DNA from: Streptomyces sp. G44
GTDB lineage: Bacteria; Actinomycetota; Actinomycetes; Streptomycetales; Streptomycetaceae
Length of the DNA stretch: 63,068 nucleotides
Reading direction: 5' to 3'
NCBI RefSeq assembly: GCF_016905445.1
Contig: NZ_JAFEXF010000017.1
Coordinates: 1-63,068, forward strand
Below are positions 19,371 to 28,527 of this stretch, in pieces. The position numbers and the translations under genes are program-made. How positions within the stretch are numbered: position 1 is the first letter of the stretch; every line of letters begins with the position of its first letter. Below the pieces are notes generated by a model. That model worked only from the letters and a program-made list of their open reading frames with translations. It was not told the origin of the DNA and did not search any database.

Positions 19371-20243
19371 ATGAGTACGTTGCGCGGGCGGGGATCGGTC
19401 CAGGGGCTGCCGGAGTGGGGCCGCTGCGCGGTCATGGGTGTCGTGAACGTCACGCCCGACTCCTTCTCCGACGGCGGCCGCTGGTTCGACACCACGGCCG
19501 CCGTGAAGCACGGCGTCGACCTGGTCGCCCAGGGCGCCGACCTGGTGGACGTCGGCGGCGAGTCGACCCGCCCCGGCGCCACGCGCGTGGACGAGGACGA
19601 GGAGCTCAAGCGCGTCGTCCCCGTGGTGCGGGGCCTGGCCGCCGAGGGCGTCACCGTCTCCGTGGACACCATGCGCGCCACCGTCGCCGAGCAGGCCCTC
19701 GCCGCGGGCGCCGTCCTCGTCAACGACGTCAGCGGCGGCCTCGCCGACCCGCGCATGGTCCCCGCTGTCGCCGCCGCGGGCGCCCCCTTCGTCGTCATGC
19801 ACTGGCGCGGCTTCCTCACCGACATCCACGCCAAGCCCGTCTACGAGGACGTGGTCTCCGAAGTCGTCGGCGAGCTCCACGCGCGCGTGCGGGCCGCCGT
19901 CGAGGGCGGCATCGCCCCCGAGCGCATCGTCGTCGACCCCGGCCTCGGCTTCTCCAAGGAGGCCGAGCACGACCTGGCGCTCCTGGCCGGCCTGGACCGG
20001 CTGCGCGAACTGGGCCACCCCGTGCTCGTCGCCGCTTCCCGCAAGCGGTTCCTCGGCCGGGTCCTCGCGGGCCCCGAGGGCACCCCGCCGCCGGCCCGCG
20101 AACGCGACGCCGCCACCGCCGCCGTCTCCGCGCTCGCCGCCCACCAGGGCGCCTGGGCGGTCCGCGTGCACGAGGTGCGGGCCACGGCCGACGCCGTGCG
20201 CGTCGCCCAGGCCGTGACGGACGCCGCGGGCGGCCACCGGTGA
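19371..20243 (+). CDS. folP: Dihydropteroate synthase
   Basis: Condenses para-aminobenzoate with dihydropterin pyrophosphate to dihydropteroate, the sulfonamide target. 290 residues with MGVVNVTPDSFSDGG (residues 22-36), VDVGGESTRPGA, VSVDTM, VNDVSGG, and the C-terminal ASRKRFLG, which is the complete set of TIM-barrel ligand motifs. First gene of a coupled folate operon; its TGA overlaps the next gene's GTG. No loop insertions of the sort linked to sulfonamide resistance are evident, but resistance cannot be judged by eye. Confidence 0.96.
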   Translation: MSTLRGRGSVQGLPEWGRCAVMGVVNVTPDSFSDGGRWFDTTAAVKHGVDLVAQGADLVDVGGESTRPGATRVDEDEELKRVVPVVRGLAAEGVTVSVDTMRATVAEQALAAGAVLVNDVSGGLADPRMVPAVAAAGAPFVVMHWRGFLTDIHAKPVYEDVVSEVVGELHARVRAAVEGGIAPERIVVDPGLGFSKEAEHDLALLAGLDRLRELGHPVLVAASRKRFLGRVLAGPEGTPPPARERDAATAAVSALAAHQGAWAVRVHEVRATADAVRVAQAVTDAAGGHR

Positions 20244-20773
20244 CCGGGGCGGCCCGTACCGACGTCGAGCAGGTGGAACGCGCCAATACGGCTTTCTACG
20301 AAGCACTGGAGCGCGGCGACTTCGACAAGGTCTCCGAACTGTGGCTGGACTCGGAACCGGACTCCGGGACCGCGGCCCCCACGGACGACGACATCGCCGA
20401 CGAGAGCACGGACGACGGGGACGGAGACACGATCTCCTGCGTCCACCCCGGCTGGCCCGTCCTCACCGGCCGCGGCGAGGTCCTCAGGTCGTACGCGCTG
20501 ATCATGGCGAACACCGAGTACATCCAGTTCTTCCTGACCGACCTGAAGGTCGGCGTGTTCGGCGACACGGCCCTGGTGACCTGCACCGAGAACATCCTCA
20601 GCGGCGGCCCGCCCCCGGAGGGCGGCGGAGAGCTCGGCCCGCTCGTGGGCCAGCTCGTGGTCGCCACGAACGTGTTCCGCCGTACGCCCGACGGCTGGAA
20701 ACTGTGGTCCCACCACGCCTCGCCCGTCCTGGCCGAAACCGACGACGACGAGAGTGACGAAACCCCCTCCTGA
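20240..20773 (+). CDS. NTF2-like (SnoaL-fold) protein inside the folate operon
   Basis: 177 residues of the cone-shaped NTF2/SnoaL fold: helix VERANTAFYEALERGDFDKVSELW, the CVHPGWPVLTGRGEVLRSYALIM core, and C-terminal strand FRRTPDGWKLWSHHASP. An acidic insert (about 40-62, DDDIADESTDDGDGD) interrupts the usual spacing. The GTG at 20240 overlaps the folP stop, so it is co-translated with folP and lies between folP and folB. No active-site assignment is possible; a role in pterin chemistry is only suggested by location. Confidence 0.82.
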   Translation: MTGAARTDVEQVERANTAFYEALERGDFDKVSELWLDSEPDSGTAAPTDDDIADESTDDGDGDTISCVHPGWPVLTGRGEVLRSYALIMANTEYIQFFLTDLKVGVFGDTALVTCTENILSGGPPPEGGGELGPLVGQLVVATNVFRRTPDGWKLWSHHASPVLAETDDDESDETPS

Positions 20774-20950
20774 GTGGGTAGAGGGGCGGGAAAAGAGCGG
20801 GATCACGCGGGATCACGGGGCCGCCGCGCCCCGTCGGAAGGCCCCGCGGGCGAGCACTGTCGGTGCTCGCAGGTAGATTCGATCGAGGCTGGTGTGCCGA
20901 CCGCACTCGGTGCAGGCCTGCCGATACCGACGATTGCAGGAGTGATTCGC

Positions 20951-21310
20951 GTGGATCGTGTCGCGCTGCGCGGCCTCAAGGCCCGCGGGCACCACGGTGT
21001 CTATCCGCGGGAGCGCGAAGAAGGCCAGACCTTCATCGTGGACCTGGTTCTCGGCCTGGACACGCGAGCGGCGGCGGCCGACGACGACCTGACGAAGACC
21101 GTGCACTACGGGATCGTGGCCGAAGAGGTCGTGGCCGCCGTCGAGGGGGAACCGGTCGATCTGATCGAGACCCTCGCCGAGCGCATCGCCCAGACGTGTC
21201 TGAAGCACGAAGGAGTCCTGGAGGTCGAGGTCTGCGTCCACAAGCCGGACGCCCCGATCACCGTGCCCTTCGACGACGTGACCGTCACCATCACCCGGAG
21301 CCGAGTATGA
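20951..21310 (+). CDS. folB: Dihydroneopterin aldolase
   Basis: Converts 7,8-dihydroneopterin to 6-hydroxymethyl-dihydropterin plus glycolaldehyde. 119 residues, typical length, with LKARGHHGVYPREREEGQTF at the N-terminus (the Glu/His/Gly block), VHYGIVAEEV and PVDLIETLAERIA (substrate-site region), and a final HKPDAPI strand. The GTG at 20951 is placed by homology; 180 bases separate it from the NTF2-like gene, and its TGA overlaps the folK ATG. Confidence 0.95.
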   Translation: MDRVALRGLKARGHHGVYPREREEGQTFIVDLVLGLDTRAAAADDDLTKTVHYGIVAEEVVAAVEGEPVDLIETLAERIAQTCLKHEGVLEVEVCVHKPDAPITVPFDDVTVTITRSRV

Positions 21311-21918
21311 CTGCGCCCTTCAAACCGGGTCAGAGCGACCCGACCGTCCAGCCGGTGCCCACCTCCGTGGTCGAGCAGGTGGACGCCGCGGACAGCACCC
21401 TGTCCAACCCCAAGCGGGCCGTGATCTCCCTCGGCAGCAACCTCGGCAACCGCCTGGAGACCCTCCAGGGCGCCGTCGACGCCCTGGAGGACACGCCGGG
21501 CCTGCGGGTCAAGGCGGTCTCCCCGGTGTACGAGACGGAGCCGTGGGGCGTCGACCCCGGCACCCAGCCCTCGTACTTCAACGCCGTCGTCGTGGTGAAG
21601 ACCACCCTGCCGCCCTCCTCGCTCCTGGAGCGCGCGCAGGCCGTCGAGGAGGCCTTCCACCGCGTCCGCGACGAGCGCTGGGGCCCGCGCACGATCGACG
21701 TGGACATCGTGGCCTACGCCGACGTGGTCTCCGACGACCCGGCGCTCACGCTGCCCCACCCGCGCGCGCACGAACGCGCCTTCGTCCTCGCCCCCTGGCA
21801 CGACATCGACCCCGAGGCCCGGCTGACCGGCCGCGGCGCGGTGGCCGAGCTGCTCGCCGCCGTCACCCGCGAGGGCGTCGCCCCCCGCACCGACCTGGAA
21901 CTCCGGCTGCCCGAATAG
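21307..21918 (+). CDS. folK: HPPK, 6-hydroxymethyl-dihydropterin pyrophosphokinase
   Basis: Adds pyrophosphate from ATP to hydroxymethyl-dihydropterin, feeding FolP. 203 residues. After an unusual 35-residue N-terminal tail (Thr/Pro/Ser-rich) comes ISLGSNLGNRLETLQGAVDAL, then SPVYETEPWG, YFNAVVVV, and the ATP/Mg region RWGPRTIDVDIVAY followed by LPHPRAHERAFVLAPW. All active-site blocks are intact. Start overlaps folB stop by ATGA, so the operon is tightly coupled. Confidence 0.95.
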   Translation: MTAPFKPGQSDPTVQPVPTSVVEQVDAADSTLSNPKRAVISLGSNLGNRLETLQGAVDALEDTPGLRVKAVSPVYETEPWGVDPGTQPSYFNAVVVVKTTLPPSSLLERAQAVEEAFHRVRDERWGPRTIDVDIVAYADVVSDDPALTLPHPRAHERAFVLAPWHDIDPEARLTGRGAVAELLAAVTREGVAPRTDLELRLPE

Positions 21919-21970
21919 TCGTTAGGGTCTATCGGACCGGTACGACGACGAAGGCGACGAAAGGCCACTC

Positions 21971-22462
21971 GTGAAGCAACTGCGCGTCAGGACACTGGCC
22001 GGCCTCTTCGTCGCGGCCGGAGTGCTGTCCTGGTCGGGTGCCCGCCTGTGGGACTCCTTCGGCACGCTGCCCCGGGTCCCGCTGGCCGCGCCCATCGTGC
22101 TCGCGGTGATCGCCGTCGTGCTCCTGTCCACAGCGCTCTCGCTGCGCTCGCGCCTGCGCGCCCAGCGGGAGCGCCGCCCCCGCGCGAAGGGCGTCGAGCC
22201 GCTGATGGCCGCCCGTGCCGTCGTCTTCGGCCAGGCCAGCGCCCTGGTCACGGCGCTCGTCGCGGGGATGTACGGCGGGGTAGGCGTGTTCCTGCTGGAG
22301 TTCCTCGACATCCCGCCCCGCCGCGACCAGGCGGTCTACGCCGGACTCTCGGTCGTCACGGGCATCGCGGTGATAGCGGCGGCCCTGTTCCTGGAGCGGG
22401 TCTGCAAGCTCCCCGAGGACGACGACGAGAACAGCGGCGGCCAGGCGGCCCCGGCGGCGTGA
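21971..22462 (+). CDS. DUF3180 membrane protein
   Basis: 163 residues with four hydrophobic segments (about 8-27, 38-57, 80-105, 118-140), basic loops between segments two and three (RSRLRAQRERRPRAK), and an acidic, Ser/Gly-rich tail. DUF3180 proteins regularly follow folK in actinomycetes, so the gene is real and its placement conserved, but no biochemical role is known to me. It is 52 bases from the folK stop and converges on the aldo/keto reductase. Confidence 0.83.
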   Translation: MKQLRVRTLAGLFVAAGVLSWSGARLWDSFGTLPRVPLAAPIVLAVIAVVLLSTALSLRSRLRAQRERRPRAKGVEPLMAARAVVFGQASALVTALVAGMYGGVGVFLLEFLDIPPRRDQAVYAGLSVVTGIAVIAAALFLERVCKLPEDDDENSGGQAAPAA

Positions 22463-22529
22463 GGACGCCGGGGACGCCGTGCGGGACGCCGGGACCGCCC
22501 CCTCGGCCCGCGCGGCCGCCAGAGGGCGG

Positions 22530-23552
22530 CTACAGCAGCGTGCCGCCCTCGACCTCGGTCTCCGCGAGAATCCCGTCCAGGCGCGCGAGGACGTCGGCGT
22601 CGAGCCGCACGTGCGCCGCCGCGAGGTTCTCCTCGATGTGCTTCGGCGTGCGGCTGCCGGGGATCGGCACCACGCGCGGGTCCTGGTGCAGCAGCCAGGC
22701 CAGGGCCAGCTGCGCCGGGGTGACCCCCAGTTCGTCGGCGATGCCCCGCACGGGTGCGAAGCGGTCGTTGTTCGCCTTCAGGTTCGCCGCGTCGAAGCGC
22801 GGCGCGTTCTGCCGGAAGTCGCCCTCCGCGACCTGGCCGACCGTGCCCGTCAGGAACCCGGCGCCCAGCGGCGACCACGGCACGAGCCCGACGCCCAGCT
22901 CGCGCGCCGCGGCGAGCAGCTCCGGCTCCGCGGGCTTCCACATCGACCACTCGATCTGCACCGCCGCCACGGGATGCACGGCGTGCGCGGCCCGCAACTG
23001 GTCCGCCGTCACGTTGGAGAGCCCGAGGTGGCGCACCAGCCCCGCCTCGATCAGTTCGGCGACCGCCCCCACGGTGTCCTCGAAGGGCACCTGCGGGTCC
23101 GGGAAGTGCGGGTAGTACAGGTCGATGTAGTCCGTCTCCAGGCCGCGCAGGCTCGCCTCGGCGTAGCCGCGCACATGCCTGGGGTCGGCGTTCACCGCCA
23201 GCTCCCCGAAGGCGTAGCCGATGGGGAAGGGATGCGGCTCCACGCCCTCGGGCAGCCGGAAACCGAACTTGGTGGCTATCGCGACCTGATCGCGGCGGCC
23301 CCGCAGGGCCCTGCCGATGAGGCGTTCGTTGTGTCCGTCGGCGCCGTAGCCGTCGGAGGTGTCGATGATGGTGGCGCCCGCGTCGACAGCCGCGCGCAGC
23401 GCCCGCTCACCGCGCTCGTCGTCGACCTCGCCGTACACACCCGGGGAGAGCACCATGGCGCCGTAGCCGAGCGCGGAGACCTCAAGGCCGCCGAGGTCGC
23501 GGGTGGGCAGCGACCGCTCACCACCGACCGATTGCGTGTTCGTATTCGTCAT
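22530..23552 (-). CDS. Aldo/keto reductase
   Basis: 340 residues, NADPH-dependent oxidoreductase with a TIM barrel: DTSDGYGADGHNERLIGRAL (Asp/Tyr of the catalytic set), TKFGF (catalytic Lys), DLYYPHFPDP (in place of the usual DLYYLHRPDP, keeping the His), GLSN, QIEWSMW, WSPLGAGFLTG and the cofactor motif PIPGSRTPKHIEENL. This belongs with YajO/IolS-like actinomycete reductases of broad aldehyde specificity. It faces the folate operon tail-to-tail and does not look part of it. Confidence 0.92.
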   Translation of the reverse strand: MTNTNTQSVGGERSLPTRDLGGLEVSALGYGAMVLSPGVYGEVDDERGERALRAAVDAGATIIDTSDGYGADGHNERLIGRALRGRRDQVAIATKFGFRLPEGVEPHPFPIGYAFGELAVNADPRHVRGYAEASLRGLETDYIDLYYPHFPDPQVPFEDTVGAVAELIEAGLVRHLGLSNVTADQLRAAHAVHPVAAVQIEWSMWKPAEPELLAAARELGVGLVPWSPLGAGFLTGTVGQVAEGDFRQNAPRFDAANLKANNDRFAPVRGIADELGVTPAQLALAWLLHQDPRVVPIPGSRTPKHIEENLAAAHVRLDADVLARLDGILAETEVEGGTLL

Positions 23553-23653
23553 ACCGGCAGTCTTCACGCAACAGCCGACGAACGCCCGGGGTTCGCGGGA
23601 CAACCCCGGGGCACAGAGGGGAAGTTGAGAGGATCCGCCGAACCGATGCCGGT

Positions 23654-24259
23654 TCAGCGGGCGATGATCAGACTCATCGCCTCATTGCGCGTCGCGGGGT
23701 CACGGAGCTGACCGCGGACCGCGGAGGTGATCGTCTTGGCACCCGGCTTGCGGACCCCGCGCATCGTCATGCACATGTGCTCGCACTCGACGACCACGAT
23801 CACACCGCGCGGCTCCAGTATCTCCATCAGGGAGTCCGCGATCTGCGTGGTCAGCCGCTCCTGCACCTGCGGACGGCGCGCGTACACGTCCACGAGTCTG
23901 GCCAGCTTCGACAGACCGGTGATCTTGCCGTCGGTGGACGGGATGTACCCGACGTGGGCGACACCGACGAACGGCACCAGATGGTGCTCACAGGAACTCA
24001 TGACCTCGATGTCCTTCACCAGGACCATCTCGTCGTGCCCGAGGTCGAACGTCGTCGTCAGCACGTCCTCCGGCTTCTGCCACAGCCCGGAGAATATTTC
24101 CCGGTACGCCCGCGCCACCCGGGCGGGAGTCTCCAGGAGGCCCTCTCGGTCGGGGTCCTCGCCCACGGCGATCAGCAGTTCACGCACGGCGTTCTCGGCC
24201 CGCTTCTCGTCGAACTCGCCGATCGAGCCCTCGCCGTCCAGGGTCACCGGGTCGGTCAT
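23654..24259 (-). CDS. folE: GTP cyclohydrolase I
   Basis: First step of folate synthesis: GTP to 7,8-dihydroneopterin triphosphate. 201 residues, the usual length, with zinc ligands in [11 protein letters not shown] and ECEHMCM, the substrate block [21 protein letters not shown] in part, and [12 protein letters not shown]. The ATG at 24259 gives the normal family N-terminus ([22 protein letters not shown]). It is 114 bases after ftsH in the same direction, but a strong hairpin (24303-24338) lies between, so some independent expression is likely. Confidence 0.96.
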   Translation of the reverse strand: MTDPVTLDGEGSIGEFDEKRAENAVRELLIAVGEDPDREGLLETPARVARAYREIFSGLWQKPEDVLTTTFDLGHDEMVLVKDIEVMSSCEHHLVPFVGVAHVGYIPSTDGKITGLSKLARLVDVYARRPQVQERLTTQIADSLMEILEPRGVIVVVECEHMCMTMRGVRKPGAKTITSAVRGQLRDPATRNEAMSLIIAR

Positions 24260-24302
24260 GTCATGCCTCGTTCCTGTGCGTCTCACGCGAGCGTACGAAA
24301 GC

Positions 24303-24338
24303 GCCGCGCCCCCCAGGCTAGAACCTGGGGGGCGCGGC
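24303..24338 (-). terminator. Strong 15-bp hairpin between ftsH and folE
   Basis: Perfect arms GCCGCGCCCCCCAGG and its complement with a 6-base loop (CTAGAA on the plus strand). On the minus strand it starts 35 bases after the ftsH stop and is followed by GCTTTCG. Expected to terminate or attenuate ftsH transcription ahead of folE, whose start is only 44 bases further on. Confidence 0.75.
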
Positions 24339-24372
24339 AATCATTCCGGGCCCGCTGGGGCGCGCGGCGCGG

Positions 24373-26400
24373 TCAGCTCTCGGGGCGGTCCTCCGGGGCC
24401 ACCTCGATGGGCTGCTCCGTGCCGCCGGCGGTCACCGCGGGGGTGGAGGCGCCGTTCGCACCGTTCGTCAGCGACAGCTCCTTGGGAGAGAGCACCGGCG
24501 GGCGGGTCGAGGGAGTGCGCCGCGAGGAGCCGGTCCACGCCGGGCGGGCCGGACGCTTCACGATCCCGGCGAAGATCTCGGCGATCTGCTCCTTGCCGAG
24601 GGTCTCCTTCTCCAGCAGCTGGAGCACCAGGTTGTCGAGGATGTCGCGGTTCTCGACGAGGATTTCCCACGCCTCGTTGTGCGCGGTCTCGATGAGCTTC
24701 TTGACCTCTTCGTCGACCAGCGCGGCGACCTCTTCCGAGTAGTCCCGCTGGTGCGCCATCTCGCGCCCGAGGAACGGCTCGGTGTTGTCCCCGCCGAACT
24801 TGATCGCGCCGAGACGCTCGGTCATGCCGTACTGCGTGACCATCGCGCGAGCGGTGGCCGTGGCCTTCTCGATGTCGTTCGCCGCGCCCGTCGTCGGGTC
24901 GTGGAAGACGAGCTCCTCGGCCGCGCGGCCGCCCAGCATGTACGCGAGCTGGTCGAGCATCTCGTTGCGCGTCGTGGAGTACTTGTCCTCCTCGGGGAGG
25001 ACCATGGTGTAGCCCAGGGCCCGGCCGCGGGACAGGATCGTGATCTTGTGGACCGGGTCCGAGTTCGGTGAGGCCGCCGCGACCAGGGCGTGTCCGCCCT
25101 CGTGGTACGCGGTGATCTTCTTCTCCTTGTCGGACATGATCCGGGTCCGCTTCTGCGGGCCCGCCACGACGCGGTCGATCGCCTCGTCAAGCGCGTGGTT
25201 GTCGATCAGCTTCTTGTCGCCGCGGGCCGTCAGGAGCGCCGCTTCGTTCAGCACGTTCGACAGGTCGGCGCCGGTGAAGCCGGGGGTCCGGCGGGCCACC
25301 GCGCCCAGGTCGACGTCCGGGGCGACCGGCTTGCCCTTCTGGTGGACCTTGAGGATCTCCAGACGGCCCTGCATGTCGGGGCGGTCGACGGCGATCTGCC
25401 GGTCGAAGCGGCCCGGGCGCAGGAGCGCCGGGTCGAGGATGTCGGGCCGGTTCGTGGCGGCGATCAGGATGACGCCGCCCTTCACGTCGAAGCCGTCCAT
25501 CTCGACGAGCAGCTGGTTCAGCGTCTGCTCGCGCTCGTCGTGGCCACCGCCGAGGCCGGCGCCGCGGTGGCGGCCGACCGCGTCGATCTCGTCGACGAAG
25601 ACGATCGCCGGGGCGTTCGCCTTGGCCTGCTCGAAGAGGTCACGCACACGGGAGGCACCGACACCGACGAACATCTCGACGAAGTCGGAGCCGGAGATCG
25701 AGTAGAACGGCACTCCGGCCTCGCCGGCGACGGCGCGCGCGAGGAGCGTCTTGCCGGTACCGGGCGGGCCGTAGAGGAGGACGCCCTTGGGGATCTTGGC
25801 GCCGACGGCCTGGAACTTCGCCGGCTCCTGGAGGAACTCCTTGATCTCGTGGAGCTCCTCGACGGCTTCGTCCGAACCCGCCACGTCGGAGAAGGTCGTC
25901 TTCGGGGTGTCCTTGGTGATGAGCTTGGCCTTGGACTTCCCGAAGTTCATGACCCGGGAGCCGCCGCCCTGCATCTGATTCATCAGGAACAGGAAGACGA
26001 CGACGATGAGGACGAAGGGGAGGAGGGAGAGCAGGATGCCGACGAAGGGGTTCTGCTTCGACGGGGAGACGGTGTAACCGTCCGGGATGTCCTTGCTCTC
26101 GTACTTGGTCTGGAGCGAATTGGCGAGGGCGACGCCCTGGTCGCCGATGTAACTCGCCTGGATCTTGCTGCTGCCCTTGACCTTCTGGCCGTCCTTGAGC
26201 TCGACCTTGATGATCTGCTCGTCACCGGTGGTGAGCTTGGCGGACTCGACCTTGTCGTCGTTGATCGCCTGGACGACCTGACCGGTGTCAACCGTCTTGT
26301 AGCCACCGGACGAGCCGACGACCTGCATCAACACGACCACGGCAAGGACGGCCAGCACGATCCACATGACTGGCCCACGGAAGTATCGCTTCACGTCCAT
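24373..26400 (-). CDS. ftsH: ATP-dependent zinc metalloprotease FtsH
   Basis: Membrane-bound AAA+ protease that extracts and degrades membrane and regulatory proteins. 675 residues: TM1 (about 11-28), an external domain, TM2 (119-140), AAA module with Walker A GPPGTGKT (211-218), Walker [15 protein letters not shown] with [18 protein letters not shown] (landmark LLRPGRFD), then zinc site HEGGH (near residue 431) and downstream Asp ligand region. The C-terminal 70 residues are Thr/Pro/Ser-rich, as in other Streptomyces. ATG 26400 gives MDVKRYFRG, the known N-terminus; an alternative ATG at 26436 adds 12 residues. Confidence 0.97.
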   Translation of the reverse strand: MDVKRYFRGPVMWIVLAVLAVVVLMQVVGSSGGYKTVDTGQVVQAINDDKVESAKLTTGDEQIIKVELKDGQKVKGSSKIQASYIGDQGVALANSLQTKYESKDIPDGYTVSPSKQNPFVGILLSLLPFVLIVVVFLFLMNQMQGGGSRVMNFGKSKAKLITKDTPKTTFSDVAGSDEAVEELHEIKEFLQEPAKFQAVGAKIPKGVLLYGPPGTGKTLLARAVAGEAGVPFYSISGSDFVEMFVGVGASRVRDLFEQAKANAPAIVFVDEIDAVGRHRGAGLGGGHDEREQTLNQLLVEMDGFDVKGGVILIAATNRPDILDPALLRPGRFDRQIAVDRPDMQGRLEILKVHQKGKPVAPDVDLGAVARRTPGFTGADLSNVLNEAALLTARGDKKLIDNHALDEAIDRVVAGPQKRTRIMSDKEKKITAYHEGGHALVAAASPNSDPVHKITILSRGRALGYTMVLPEEDKYSTTRNEMLDQLAYMLGGRAAEELVFHDPTTGAANDIEKATATARAMVTQYGMTERLGAIKFGGDNTEPFLGREMAHQRDYSEEVAALVDEEVKKLIETAHNEAWEILVENRDILDNLVLQLLEKETLGKEQIAEIFAGIVKRPARPAWTGSSRRTPSTRPPVLSPKELSLTNGANGASTPAVTAGGTEQPIEVAPEDRPES

Positions 26401-26598
26401 CCATACGGAGCGATGACGCCCCGTCCCTCCTGCCATAGTGAGTTTGATAAAGACTGTTCCTCGGACGGTACCCCAGCATTGTGACCCGAAGCCGCACGGG
26501 ACGGCTGGCAAACCCGTCTTCGCATGGTCCAACGGCGGGAAACGGGTGAGGGTTCCCCGCCGCCGTACGCAGTCGTGCGGCGTCGGGCCCGGCGGGCG

Positions 26599-27159
26599 TC
26601 AGCCGCCGTAGACGTGCGGGGCGAGCGTGCCGACGAAGGGGAGGTTGCGGTACTTCTCGGCGAAGTCCAGGCCGTAGCCCACGACGAACTCGTTGGGGAT
26701 GTCGAAGCCGATCCACTTCACGTCGATCGCGACCTTCGCCGCCTCCGGCTTGCGCAGCAGCGTGCACACCTCCAGGGAGGCGGGCTCGCGGGAGCCGAGG
26801 TTCGACAGGAGCCAGGAGAGCGTCAGCCCGGAGTCGATGATGTCCTCGACGATCAGGACGTGCTTGCCCTTGATGTCGGTGTCCAGGTCCTTGAGGATCC
26901 GGACGACGCCGGAGGACTGGGTGCCCGCGCCGTACGACGACACGGCCATCCAGTCCATCGTGACGGGGGTGGACAGCGCGCGCGCCAGGTCCGCCATGAC
27001 CATCACGGCGCCCTTGAGGACACCGACGATCAGCAGGTCCTTGCCCGCGTACTCCGCGTCGACCTTGGCTGCCAGCTCGGCCAGCTTCGCGTCGATCTCT
27101 TTCTTGGTGATGAGCACCGACTTGAGGTCGGTGCCCATGTCTTTCGCGTCCACCCGCAT
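26599..27159 (-). CDS. hpt: Hypoxanthine phosphoribosyltransferase
   Basis: Salvages hypoxanthine and guanine with PRPP to IMP and GMP. 186 residues with the PRPP loop [13 protein letters not shown], flexible-loop [11 protein letters not shown] and purine-contacting [18 protein letters not shown]. The order tilS-hpt-ftsH-folE is conserved in actinomycetes and many firmicutes. The start at 27159 (MRVDAKD) is preferred; an in-frame ATG at 27138 is possible. Confidence 0.95.
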   Translation of the reverse strand: MRVDAKDMGTDLKSVLITKKEIDAKLAELAAKVDAEYAGKDLLIVGVLKGAVMVMADLARALSTPVTMDWMAVSSYGAGTQSSGVVRILKDLDTDIKGKHVLIVEDIIDSGLTLSWLLSNLGSREPASLEVCTLLRKPEAAKVAIDVKWIGFDIPNEFVVGYGLDFAEKYRNLPFVGTLAPHVYGG

Positions 27160-27212
27160 CACTTTCGGTCGTCCCACCGGCCGACCGGCCCGCGATGAGC
27201 GCGGGCCGCACG

Positions 27213-28286
27213 TCAGCCTTGCCGGATCACCAGTCTGCCACCCTGGCGCCGGGCCACGACTTTGCCCGGGAGATTGATGGCTCCCTGGCCGCGCCAGCCG
27301 GTGATCAGCCGGTCGACCTCTTCGATGTGCCGGGCGAAGAGCGAACCGGCGGGCGCCCCGGCCTCGATGACGGCCCCGCGCACGATGCGGCGGCGTACGG
27401 CGGGCGGGAGGGCGTAGAGCTTGGCGCACTCCAGGAGGCCCTCGGCGTCCCGGACGGTCGGCTCGGCCTGGGCCGCCCACAGATCGAGGGCGTCGGCGTC
27501 GTCCCGGGAGAGCTGGGCCGTACGGGCGAGGGCTTCGACGACGCCTTTGCCGAGGGCCTTCTCCAGGGCGGGCAGTCCCTCGTGGCGCAACCGGGAGCGG
27601 GTGTAGGCGGGATCGGTGTTGTGCGGGTCGTCCCAGACGGGCAGCGACTGGACCATGCACGCCTTGCGGGCGGTCTGGCGGTCGATGTGCAGGAAGGGGC
27701 GGCGGTAACGGCCGGCGACCCCCGAGGTCGCCGCCATTCCGGACAGGGAGCGGATGCCCGAGCCGCGGGCGAGGCCGAGCAGGACGGTCTCCGCCTGGTC
27801 GTCGCGGGTGTGGCCGAGCAGGACGGCGGCCGCCGAGTGCCGTTCGGCGGCGGCGTCCAGGGCTGCGTAGCGCGCGTCGCGGGCGGCGGCTTCGGGGCCG
27901 CCGGACCGGCCGACCTGGACGGTGACGGACTCGACCGGTTCGAGACCGAGGGCGGTCAGGCGGACGGCGACCTCGGCGGCGCGGAGGTCGGAGCCGGGCT
28001 GTAGTCCGTGGTCGACGGTGACCCCGCCGGCGCGGATGCCGAGCTTGGGGGCTTCGAAGGCGAGGGCGGAGGCGAGCGCCATGGAGTCGGCGCCGCCGGA
28101 GCAGGCGACCAGGACGAGCGGCTGCGGGGGCTGCTCGTGCGGGAAGACCGGAGGATGTGGGGCGTGCGGGGGGTGCGGAGGGGGTGAGGGGGCGTTTGCG
28201 GAGGTGCGCTGTACGTCGGTCAGTACGTCGTGGAGTACGCGGCGGACCGCCAGGCGTATCGCCGCGACCGCAGGATGGGGACCCAT
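27213..28286 (-). CDS. tilS: tRNA(Ile)-lysidine synthetase
   Basis: Modifies C34 of the CAU anticodon tRNA-Ile with lysine, changing codon reading from AUG to AUA; essential. 357 residues with PP-loop SGGADS (63-68), [19 protein letters not shown] and RPFLHIDR in the catalytic domain, then the helical TilS domain. Odd feature: a Pro/His-rich linker (about 33-55, HPPHAPHPP type) between a short helical N-terminus and the PP-loop domain, longer than in E. coli. The gene precedes hpt by 53 bases. Confidence 0.94.
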   Translation of the reverse strand: MGPHPAVAAIRLAVRRVLHDVLTDVQRTSANAPSPPPHPPHAPHPPVFPHEQPPQPLVLVACSGGADSMALASALAFEAPKLGIRAGGVTVDHGLQPGSDLRAAEVAVRLTALGLEPVESVTVQVGRSGGPEAAARDARYAALDAAAERHSAAAVLLGHTRDDQAETVLLGLARGSGIRSLSGMAATSGVAGRYRRPFLHIDRQTARKACMVQSLPVWDDPHNTDPAYTRSRLRHEGLPALEKALGKGVVEALARTAQLSRDDADALDLWAAQAEPTVRDAEGLLECAKLYALPPAVRRRIVRGAVIEAGAPAGSLFARHIEEVDRLITGWRGQGAINLPGKVVARRQGGRLVIRQG

Positions 28287-28527
28287 GTCCGGTTCCCTTC
28301 ATGAAGTTCGGGGGTGAGCCTCGGACCAATCACTCAGGACCCACGGGGGAGGCCGTGCCCGGTCGTGCGGACCAGGCGTCGGCACCCCGAGCATTCAGTC
28401 ACTCAGAGTGTGTCGATGGTGACAGAACCGAGCCGTTCCCCGAGCATCGCACGCCTACCCATCGCCCACGGTCCCTCGGACGGGTGATTGCTGGGGCGTT
28501 CTCCTGCCATCGGCCGCATCCGGTCCT

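Noticed and set aside
17484..20306. 940-codon minus-strand frame opposite the MprF-like gene and folP
   Set aside because: Mirror frame of high-G+C genes with His/Gly/Val-rich composition; strong homology is on the plus strand.
19371..24259. Single folate operon folP to folE
   Set aside because: folE is on the other strand beyond the aldo/keto reductase, so folate genes are in two units.
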